Made by a program: the position numbers and the translations under genes
Part shown: positions 50,368 through 64,000 of the stretch, one piece after another
Layout: each line of letters starts with the position of its first letter
How positions within the stretch are numbered: the first letter of the stretch is position 1
Notes under the pieces: model-generated
Database searches by the model: none
Seen by the model: only the letters and a program-made list of their open reading frames with translations
Told to the model about the DNA's origin: nothing
Assembly: GCA_025355645.1 (NCBI GenBank)
Contig: JANXZG010000080.1
Location: 1-64,000 of the forward strand
DNA from: Gammaproteobacteria bacterium
Lineage (GTDB): Bacteria > Pseudomonadota > Gammaproteobacteria > Steroidobacterales > Steroidobacteraceae
Direction: 5' to 3'
Length of the DNA: 64,000 nt

Positions 50368-51537
50368 ATGGCTGCCACTGGCCTGAACCCACTCGATTTA
50401 TTTGATGTTCGCGCATCGCTCAGCGAGGACGAACGCATGGTTCAGGATGCGGTCGCCCGCATGGTCGATGACAAGGTCCTGCCGATTATCGGCAAGGCCT
50501 TTGAGGAGCATCGTTTCACGAAGGAACTGATTCCGGAACTCGCCTCGATGGGCCTGCTCGGCAGCTCGATCCAGGGTTATGGCTGCGCCGGCCTCAATGC
50601 CGTCAGTTCCGGGCTGATCTGCCAGGAACTCGAACGCGGCGACTCAGCGCTGCGCAGCTTCGTCTCCGTGCAATCGAGCCTGTGCATGTACCCGATCTCG
50701 GCCTTTGGCAGCGAGCAGCAGCGGCAGAAATACCTGCCCGGTATGGCGCAGGGAAACATCATCGGCTGCTTCGGCCTGACCGAACCCCATGGCGGCTCGG
50801 ATCCTGCGAACATGAAAACCCATGTGAAGCGGCGCGGCAGCGATTGGGTCATCCATGGCTCGAAGATGTGGATCACCAATGCGCCCATTGCAGACCTTTG
50901 CATCGTCTGGGCGATGAGCGATGACGGCGTCCAGGGTTTTCTGGTGGAAAAAGGCATGCACGGCTTCGCGGCCAGCGAGATTCACAACAAGTTCAGCCTG
51001 CGTGCCTCGGCAACCGGTGGGCTTTTTTTCGACAATGTCGTGGTACCCGATGAAAACCGGCTCCCCGGTGTCATCGGGCTCAAGGGGCCTCTTTCCTGCC
51101 TGACCCAGGCACGTTATGGTATTGCCTGGGGCGTGATTGGCGCAGCCCAGGCTTGTCTCGGACAGCTGCTGGATTACACCAAGAGCCGGGTACTGTTCGG
51201 CAAGCCGCTGGCGGCAACGCAATTGATCCAGGCGCGCCTGGCGGATATGGCGCGCGGGATCACGACATCGCAGCTGCTTGCCTTGCAGCTCGGCAGGCTC
51301 AAGGACCTGGGAACGATGAGCCCGACGCAGGTCTCGATGGCAAAGTGGCACAACACGCGCACGGCGCTGAACGTGGCCCGCGATTGTCGTGACATGCTCG
51401 GCGGCGCCGGCATCAGCGCCGAGTACGTACCGATAAGGCACATGCTGAATCTCGAGAGCGTCGTGACCTATGAAGGAACCGAGTCAATTCACCAGCTTGC
51501 GGTCGGGCGTGAACTGACCGGCATCTCCGCGTTCTGA
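50368..51537 (+). CDS. acyl-CoA dehydrogenase (glutaryl-CoA dehydrogenase-like)
   Basis: GCFGLTEPHGGSDPANMKT, WITNAPIADLCIVWA, GGAGISAEYVPIRHMLNLESVVTYEGTESIHQL. Confidence 0.92.
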   Translation: MAATGLNPLDLFDVRASLSEDERMVQDAVARMVDDKVLPIIGKAFEEHRFTKELIPELASMGLLGSSIQGYGCAGLNAVSSGLICQELERGDSALRSFVSVQSSLCMYPISAFGSEQQRQKYLPGMAQGNIIGCFGLTEPHGGSDPANMKTHVKRRGSDWVIHGSKMWITNAPIADLCIVWAMSDDGVQGFLVEKGMHGFAASEIHNKFSLRASATGGLFFDNVVVPDENRLPGVIGLKGPLSCLTQARYGIAWGVIGAAQACLGQLLDYTKSRVLFGKPLAATQLIQARLADMARGITTSQLLALQLGRLKDLGTMSPTQVSMAKWHNTRTALNVARDCRDMLGGAGISAEYVPIRHMLNLESVVTYEGTESIHQLAVGRELTGISAF

Positions 51538-51541
51538 TCGC

Positions 51542-51790
51542 ATGAAATTACCCATCGACAAGACCTGGGCGATTGCCATCACGATGGTCGTAACGTATGC
51601 GATCAGCGTGGCCGTATTGCTGATCGAGCGCAGGGCCGGCGATACCGCCGCAGACGCGCCTGCTCCCGTCGCGCCGATGATCCGCCCAGACGCGCCCGCA
51701 CGGTCCGCGGGCAGGCTGAGTCCCCAGGGCATGCCGGCGCAGGGACCGAGGTCGCGGCAAATGGACCCGTCGCAAGGAAATCCTGGCTGA
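51542..51790 (+). CDS. small single-TM hypothetical protein
   Basis: 82-aa ORF directly after acyl-CoA dehydrogenase; N-terminal TM and Pro/Ala-rich tail. Confidence 0.45.
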   Translation: MKLPIDKTWAIAITMVVTYAISVAVLLIERRAGDTAADAPAPVAPMIRPDAPARSAGRLSPQGMPAQGPRSRQMDPSQGNPG

Positions 51791-51836
51791 ACCTGCGATT
51801 GCGTTTAGCGGCGCATGGGCACCCCCTGCTGAACGC

Positions 51837-52311
51837 TCAGGCATGCATGCCTCTTTCATGTTGCAGCAGCCATTGCTTTCGCTCCAGGCCGCCGCCATAG
51901 CCGGTCATGGAACCGTCAGCGCCAATCACGCGATGGCAGGGAATGACTATGGGCACAGGATTTCTGCCGTTCGCAAGCCCGACGGCGCGCGACGCGCTGG
52001 GCTGCTGGATGCGCTTCGCGAGCTCCCCGTAGCTCAGGGTCCCGCCGCAGGGAATGCCCTGAAGCTCGTCCCAGACCTTGCGCTGGAACTTCGTGCCCTG
52101 CGGTGCTACTGGCAGGTCAAAATCGCGCCGGGCGCCGGCAAAATATTCGGCAAGCTGCCGCGCCGCTGACTGCAGTACCGTGATGTTTTCCCCGGGCAGC
52201 GCATCGGTCTGTGGCCCCCGCTTTTCCATGTACAGGCCGGTCAAATGCCTGCCGGTCTGAATAAAGGCACAGGCGTCCTATCGGGCTTTCGAGATAGATA
52301 ACGTAATTCAC
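51837..52311 (-). pseudogene. ogt: methylated-DNA--protein-cysteine methyltransferase split by frameshift
   Basis: N-terminus [22 protein letters not shown] in one frame, [10 protein letters not shown]...[30 protein letters not shown] in another; removing one T at 52243-52245 (minus strand TTT) joins them. Confidence 0.8.
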
Positions 52312-52629
52312 TTCATGCCTCCTGCCATTGATCCTAAATAATGCGCCGGATGGCAGCGCCAGGGATGCTAAGCCTCCGCCTAAGCGCGTAATTACGATTC
52401 ATTCGTGCGGGGCACGCTGGCGGCATAAGGTCCACTCGGGAAGCCATCGGGCAATTGCAGCACCCGCATCGGTGGGTCGCGTCGTCCCTGACGCTTCGTC
52501 GAATTTAAGAATCATGCGTCAGATTAGCCCTGCGCAGCGCCAAATACTCCCCATTTAATGACCTGCAATTACATTAAATGCGAAACTCAGGCAGACTCTT
52601 AAACGACTTCGCCAAAGGGAAATCGCTTC

Positions 52630-53112
52630 ATGCTCGCCGTCGACCGCCGCTTGATTTTATTGTCCGGTTTATTCTGCATCCTCGCCTTGGCCGCCAGCGC
52701 GAGCCACGCGCAGATCAAATCCGCCGATTCGATACCGCAGGCCAATCTGATCGAGCCGGCTGATTTTGCCGACCAATTAAAAAAATCAGCCGCATTGCCG
52801 AAGCCCGTCATCCTGCATGTCGGGTTTCGCAAGCTTTATGCGCAGGCACATATTCCGGGATCCGATTATGCCGGCCCCGGGGGCGATGAGGACGGCCTGA
52901 AGTCTTTAAGCGAACGCGTTGAGAAGCTCCCCAAGGACACCTCCATCATCATCTATTGCGGCTGCTGTCCGTGGGGCCACTGCCCCAACGTTGCCGCGGC
53001 TTTCGCCAAGCTGAAGGACATGGGCTTCAGCCAGGTCAAGGTGCTACATATCGCCGAGAATTTTGGCACTGACTGGGTCGATAAAGGCTACGCCACGATC
53101 ACCAGCCCATGA
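52630..53112 (+). CDS. secreted rhodanese-like protein
   Basis: Signal peptide; YAQAHIPGSDYAG, IIYCGCCPWGHCPNVAAAFAKLKDMGF. Confidence 0.82.
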   Translation: MLAVDRRLILLSGLFCILALAASASHAQIKSADSIPQANLIEPADFADQLKKSAALPKPVILHVGFRKLYAQAHIPGSDYAGPGGDEDGLKSLSERVEKLPKDTSIIIYCGCCPWGHCPNVAAAFAKLKDMGFSQVKVLHIAENFGTDWVDKGYATITSP

Positions 53113-53588
53113 CCCGATTCGCTGCGATGCTTGCGGCGCTGCTGCTGGCCGGTGCCGGCGCTGCAGCCGCTGCAGAGCCACCGCCGGACTTCACGCGCGC
53201 CGACCTGAATGGCAACTCGGTTCATCTGGCGGATTATCGCGGCAGGGTTGTACTGCTGAATTTCTGGGCCACGTGGTGCGGACCCTGCCTTGCTGAAATT
53301 CCGGTTTTCGCCCGCTGGCAAAAACAATATGGCCCGCAGGGCTTGCAAGTTCTCGGTATCTCAATGGATGACGATCAGATACCCGTGCAACACTTCCTGC
53401 AGAAAACCCCGCTCGACTATCCGGTGATCATGGGTGATACGGCACTGGCGAAACTCTATGGTGGTGTGCTCGGGCTACCGCTGACCTACCTGATCAACCC
53501 GCAGGGAAAGGTCGAAGGCCGTTATCTGGGTGGCACCGATTTGAGCGCGGTGGAAACGCAGATCAAGCGCCTGCTGGCACGCCCGTAA
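53109..53588 (+). CDS. TlpA/ResA-like periplasmic thioredoxin
   Basis: Signal peptide; LNFWATWCGPCLAEIPVF; 4-nt overlap with rhodanese gene. Confidence 0.92.
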   Translation: MTRFAAMLAALLLAGAGAAAAAEPPPDFTRADLNGNSVHLADYRGRVVLLNFWATWCGPCLAEIPVFARWQKQYGPQGLQVLGISMDDDQIPVQHFLQKTPLDYPVIMGDTALAKLYGGVLGLPLTYLINPQGKVEGRYLGGTDLSAVETQIKRLLARP

Positions 53589-53690
53589 ACGAATAGACCG
53601 GTATTGGCACTGGATAAAAGCCACGGCATTTCGTATTGACGGAATGCGCGAGGATAGCGCGCCGATTGCGCCGCCATGGAGTCATGCGAA

Positions 53691-59670
<5,980 letters not shown>

Positions 59671-59842
59671 CGCATCGCCCGTACCGCCCCATGCCTCACG
59701 GAATCATTCCGCAAAGCCTTGCAAAACATTTATCGTCCGGTTCTTGGGGCGAACGCTCTAACGCGCGCCTGATGCAAGCCATGATACTAGGGCCGCGCGC
59801 AGCGTCAATTGCCTCCGCGCGCTCCGGTATCATTCCGCCACC

Positions 59843-61966
59843 ATGCCATCGCGCAGTCCAAAGCCCCCTGTTGCACCGCGCCTGCCGCATATCCTGCGCT
59901 CGCCCTGGGGCGCGCGCGACGACCCGTATTACTGGATGCGCGATGACGAGCGCTCTGATCCAAAAGTACTGGCCTACCTTGCGGCCGAGAATGAGTACCG
60001 CGAGCTGAGCATGGCGGCCGCGAAGCCGCTGGAGGAGCGCCTATATGCTGAGATCATCGGTCGCGTGAAGCAGGATGATTCCAGCGTCCCCTATTACAAG
60101 GATGGCTACTGGTACTACCGGCGATATGAGGCCGGCGAGGAACATCCGATCTTCGCGCGGCGCGCCCACAGCCTCGATGCGCCGGAACAGGTCATGCTCG
60201 ACGGTAACAAGCTGGCCAGGGGCCATGAGTACTTTGAGATCGGTTCATTCGATGTCACGCCCGATGGAAAGTGGCTGGCCTGGTGCGAGGACCTCGTAGG
60301 GCGGCGGCAGTATCGACTGCGCTTCCGGGATTTGCCCGGTGCCCAGACGCTGGCAACCGTGATCGACGGGGTCGAGCCGGACATCGCCTGGGCGAATGAC
60401 AACAAAACCCTGCTGTACGTGGCGAAGGATCCGCAGACGCTGCTTGGCGTTTACGTTCGCAAGCATGTAGTGGGCACGAATGGCGCCGAGGATCCACTGG
60501 TGTTCGAGCAGACCGATCACAGCTTCTATACGGGGGTGTGCCGCTCAAAGTCTGGCAAGTATCTGTTTATCTACATGGAGAGCACGCTCGAGTCCGAATG
60601 GCACTACGCGGATGCCAGCGCAGTGGACCTGGAATTCACGGTGTTCCTGCCGCACCAGCGTGACCATGAATACCAGATCGAACACGTCGGCACCGAGTTC
60701 CTGGTCCGCAGCAACTGGCAGGCTCGCAATTTCCGGCTGCTGCGCGCGCCCGTGGGTCCCTCGTCAGGGCCGGCCGGGTGGCGCGAGCTCATCGCGCATC
60801 GCGAAGACGTGCTTCTCGAGGATTTTGAGGTCTTCAGTTCTTTCGTGGCACTCTCGGTCCGGGCCGGGGGCCTCGCCAAGATCAGCATCAAGCCGCTCGC
60901 CCAGGCGGACGCGGCAGAGTTCTTCATTGCGAGCGATGAGCCCGCCTACAGCATGTCCATCGATGCGAATCCGCAGTTCGAGTCCACGGTGCTGCGTTAT
61001 GCCTATTCCTCGCTGACGACGCCGACCAGCCGCTACGATTACGATGTCAGCGACGGGACCAGCACCCTGCTGAAGCGCGACCCTGTGGTGGGGGATTTCA
61101 ACGTGCAGGACTACGCCACAGAGTTCCTGTTTGCCCCCGCTCGCGACGGCGCGCGCATACCGGTCTCCCTCGTCTATCGGCGCGGCTTTGTCCCCAATGG
61201 CTCGGCGCCGCTGCTGCTCTACGCATACGGCGCCTATGGCCTGTCGATGGACCCGGCGTTCTCGACGGCGCGGCTTTGCCTGCTGGACCGCGGCTTCGTG
61301 TTTGCGATCGCACATGTGCGCGGCGGTCAGGAGATGGGTCGCGGCTGGTACGACGCGGGGCGATTGCTGCATAAGATGAATTCCTTCACCGACTTCATCG
61401 ATGCAACCCGCGACCTGGTGAGCCGGGGTTATGCCGACCGCGCCCGCGTATTCGGAATGGGTGGAAGCGCCGGCGGACTGCTGATCGGCGCTGTCGCCAA
61501 CTTAAGTCCCCAGGACTACTGCGCCCTGGTGGCGCAGGTCCCGTTTGTCGACGTGGTGACGACCATGCAGGATGAGAGCATTCCGCTGACCAGCAATGAA
61601 TACGACGAATGGGGCAATCCAGCCGAGCAGTTGTATTACCAGTGCATGCTGGGCTATTCACCGTACGACAATGTCCGCGCGCAGGATTATCCGGCGATGC
61701 TGGTCACGACGGGGCTGTGGGACAGCCAGGTGCAGTATTTCGAGCCCGCAAAATGGGTGGCGAAACTGCGCACGCTGAAGACCGATGCGAACCCGCTGTA
61801 CCTGCGCGTAGAGATGGAATCCGGGCACGGCGGAAAGTCCGGCCGCTTCCAGCGCTACCGCGACATCGCCAGCGAATACGCCTTTATCCTGGATCGATTT
61901 GCGGATTCTGGCGCGGCAGCGTCCGCTCGAGCAGCCGCTCGCGCCGAAATACCCGGTGATAGCTGA
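59843..61966 (+). CDS. ptrB: S9 prolyl oligopeptidase/oligopeptidase B
   Basis: DDPYYWMRDDERSDPKVLAYLAAEN, GMGGSAGGLLIGAVANLSP. Confidence 0.93.
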   Translation: MPSRSPKPPVAPRLPHILRSPWGARDDPYYWMRDDERSDPKVLAYLAAENEYRELSMAAAKPLEERLYAEIIGRVKQDDSSVPYYKDGYWYYRRYEAGEEHPIFARRAHSLDAPEQVMLDGNKLARGHEYFEIGSFDVTPDGKWLAWCEDLVGRRQYRLRFRDLPGAQTLATVIDGVEPDIAWANDNKTLLYVAKDPQTLLGVYVRKHVVGTNGAEDPLVFEQTDHSFYTGVCRSKSGKYLFIYMESTLESEWHYADASAVDLEFTVFLPHQRDHEYQIEHVGTEFLVRSNWQARNFRLLRAPVGPSSGPAGWRELIAHREDVLLEDFEVFSSFVALSVRAGGLAKISIKPLAQADAAEFFIASDEPAYSMSIDANPQFESTVLRYAYSSLTTPTSRYDYDVSDGTSTLLKRDPVVGDFNVQDYATEFLFAPARDGARIPVSLVYRRGFVPNGSAPLLLYAYGAYGLSMDPAFSTARLCLLDRGFVFAIAHVRGGQEMGRGWYDAGRLLHKMNSFTDFIDATRDLVSRGYADRARVFGMGGSAGGLLIGAVANLSPQDYCALVAQVPFVDVVTTMQDESIPLTSNEYDEWGNPAEQLYYQCMLGYSPYDNVRAQDYPAMLVTTGLWDSQVQYFEPAKWVAKLRTLKTDANPLYLRVEMESGHGGKSGRFQRYRDIASEYAFILDRFADSGAAASARAAARAEIPGDS

Positions 61967-62179
61967 CGCCAGCCAGGTGCAGGGCAATCAGCAGGTAACC
62001 AATCCGGCGATCCCACAGGTGAACGGACTTGGCGAAATCGTCGAGCGCCTCCAGAAATAGAACTCCTTTGTGTGCTCCGGGTTGGCTTTCGCGATCCACG
62101 CCGCCGGCAGCACCGCGAACATCAATGCGACCGTCAGCCAGTGTAGGACCTGCTGGGTCGCGGAGTATCTCGCCGGCAC
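61907..62179 (-). pseudogene. cytochrome b561 remnant with internal deletion and frameshift
   Basis: Frame 1 RYSATQQVLHWLTVALMFAVLPAAWIAKANPEHTKEFYF; frame 2 LDDFAKSVHLWDRRIGYLLIALHLAGVSYHRVFRRERLLERTLPR; central TM region missing. Confidence 0.7.
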
Positions 62180-62191
62180 TGCAGCGCGCTA

Positions 62192-62935
62192 TTATTTCGC
62201 GGCGCTCGACCTTCCCTTGTGCTTCGCGTGCGCAGGCCGCAGCACGGTGCAGGCATCTCGGGCGGCCTTGAGCTGCTTGCAGATGGATTCCGCGTTCGCC
62301 CGAGTAAGGCCCGTGACCTGCAGACGGTACACGGAGCCCTTCGTAGTCTTGGACTTGTGCACCTGGTGCGTCACGCCGGAAAGCGCGGAAGGGTTTTTCT
62401 TTACGAGCTTGTCCCAATGGCGTTCCGCAGGCGCGGGACCCGAGTTAAACGCCCCCAGCTGCACGCCGTAGGTGCCGGCGGCGGTGGCCGCAGGGGGCGC
62501 CGCAGCAGCAAGCTTTTGGGAACCGGCAGCCGCAGGCGGGCTAGGCGCCGTGCCAGCAGTTGTCGCGGAAGGGGCGGTCGCGCCCGGCGGTGCAGCAGTG
62601 CCTGCGGGCGTCTGGGCGAGATTGAAGTTCTCGACGCGGATACGCGCTTCCTCGGCCCACTTGCCTTCTGGATATTGTTTCAGGAAAGCCTGATACGACT
62701 CCGGTGTATCCGTATCGCGGGCCTTCTGCCAGTCGCGCTCCTCATTCAGTTCCTTCAGGCGCTGCTGTGCCTGCGGAGCAAAGGAGCCGTTCGGGTATTT
62801 CTTGACGAATGACTCGTAAGAATCGGCGTTGTTCGAGGCGCGCGCCTTCTCCCAATCACTTTGCTCGCCACTACAGCCGGCAAGCCCGATCGCAGTTGCA
62901 CACACCATGCCCAGGAAAACTTTAGCTATGTTCAT
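62192..62935 (-). CDS. SPOR-domain lipoprotein-like protein
   Basis: Lipobox IGLAGCSGE; repeated SYESFVKKYPNGSFAPQAQQRLKEL / SYQAFLKQYPEGKWAEEARIRV; C-terminal YGVQLGAF SPOR motif. Confidence 0.8.
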   Translation of the reverse strand: MNIAKVFLGMVCATAIGLAGCSGEQSDWEKARASNNADSYESFVKKYPNGSFAPQAQQRLKELNEERDWQKARDTDTPESYQAFLKQYPEGKWAEEARIRVENFNLAQTPAGTAAPPGATAPSATTAGTAPSPPAAAGSQKLAAAAPPAATAAGTYGVQLGAFNSGPAPAERHWDKLVKKNPSALSGVTHQVHKSKTTKGSVYRLQVTGLTRANAESICKQLKAARDACTVLRPAHAKHKGRSSAAK

Positions 62936-62988
62936 GTCCGTCCACTCCACGCTTTCGCCCGGCGCCATTCTACTGCATCCTATGGACC

Positions 62989-64000
62989 ATGCAGGAATAC
63001 GATGTCGTTGTCGTCGGTGGCGGTATACATGGGGCGGGTGTGCTGCAGGCCGCGGTCGCGGCGGGCTACCGTGCGCTGCTGCTGGAACAGCTCGGCATTG
63101 CCAGCGGCACCTCGAGCCGGTCCAGCAAGTTGATCCATGGCGGGCTTCGTTATCTGGAGTCCGGACAGTTCAGCCTGGTGCGCGAGAGCCTGCATGAGCG
63201 GGCCATACTGCTGCGCATCGCACCTGAATTGGTCAGGCTCAGGCCATTTTTCATCCCGGTCTACAAAAAGACCCGGCGCCGGCCCTGGCAGTTGCGGATA
63301 GGGCTGTCGGTCTACGCCCTGCTCGGCGGATTCGCTGCCGGTACCGGCTTTGGCGCGGTGCCGCGCCGAGAATGGTCCACCCTGGACGGCCTCGACACCA
63401 CGGGGCTGCAGGATGTGATCCGCTATTACGACGCGCAGACGGACGATGCGCTGCTGACGCGTGCGGTCGTCAATTCCGCGCTCAGCCTCGGCGCCCACAT
63501 CGCAGTGCCGGCCAGATTCCTGATGGCGAGCCTGGATCAGAACAGCGTGCTTATCGCCTACGAGTTCAAGGGCGCGAGAGTCGAATGCCGTGCCCTGACG
63601 CTGGTCAACGCCGCGGGGCCCTGGGCGCCACTGGTTGCCGCACAGGTCCATCCCCCGATCCCGATCCCGGCCGTCGACCTCGTGCAAGGCACCCACATTG
63701 TCGTGCCGCGCTCCATTGCGGCGGGCATCTATTATGTTGAGAGTCCCACGGATGGACGCGCGGTATTCCTGATGCCATGGAAAGGCTCCATGCTGATCGG
63801 CACGACGGAAACGCCTTATTCCGGCGATCCTGCGCGCGTGCAGCCGCTGCCCCAGGAAGAGGAGTACCTGCTGGCCGTTGCGCGTCGCTATATGACGACA
63901 TGTCGGGGCCTCACGCGCGCGGACATCAGCGCGCGGTTCGCGGGGCTGCGGGTGCTGCCGGCCGCGGACGCCTCGGCCTTCAACCGTTCCCGCGAAACGA
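62989..64000 (+). CDS. glpD: glycerol-3-phosphate dehydrogenase (FAD-dependent), truncated by window end
   Basis: Translated by eye: MQEYDVVVVGGGIHGAGVLQAAVAAGYRALLLEQ...SSRSSKLIHGGLRYLESGQFSLVRESLHER; open to the window end. Confidence 0.9.
   Translation, partial: MQEYDVVVVGGGIHGAGVLQAAVAAGYRALLLEQLGIASGTSSRSSKLIHGGLRYLESGQFSLVRESLHERAILLRIAPELVRLRPFFIPVYKKTRRRPWQLRIGLSVYALLGGFAAGTGFGAVPRREWSTLDGLDTTGLQDVIRYYDAQTDDALLTRAVVNSALSLGAHIAVPARFLMASLDQNSVLIAYEFKGARVECRALTLVNAAGPWAPLVAAQVHPPIPIPAVDLVQGTHIVVPRSIAAGIYYVESPTDGRAVFLMPWKGSMLIGTTETPYSGDPARVQPLPQEEEYLLAVARRYMTTCRGLTRADISARFAGLRVLPAADASAFNRSRET

Overview
High-GC bacterial chromosome segment, most likely gammaproteobacterial judging by the ftsY-ftsE-ftsX-rpoH order. 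No CRISPR array, intact transposase or phage module was seen. Most of 30-64 kb is housekeeping: ppa, trmB, ampG, xth, pyrE, coaBC, dut, radC, rpmB-rpmG, mutM, gmhB-hldE, ggt, coaD, rsmD, ftsYEX, rpoH, gltBD, peptidase and glpD. The most interesting region is about 4.2-15.5 kb. It holds an apparently complete corrinoid-dependent methyl-transfer module: a non-pyrrolysine MttB-family methyltransferase, a corrinoid protein, a DUF1638 protein, a 'virulence factor'-domain protein, MetV, MetF, a methyl-THF:corrinoid methyltransferase and a RamA/RACo-like ferredoxin activase. This is co-directional with btuFCD-like genes that sit behind a clear cobalamin riboswitch. Other points worth a second look: an apparent branched-chain aminotransferase/DOPA-4,5-dioxygenase fusion with a cupin partner; an exosortase E/CPBP-protease fusion beside a single small PEP-CTERM-like substrate; a near-perfect CIRCE operator over the rpoH promoter; decaying tRNA-Gly copies around an MBOAT/SGNH island; a two-gene nucleotidyltransferase cassette between rsmD and coaD; a His-rich tail on an EamA transporter; and several frameshifted or decayed genes (15.5, 18.2, 52.2, 62 kb and 5.9-6.3 kb). 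All assignments come from reading the supplied sequence and translations; no searches were run.
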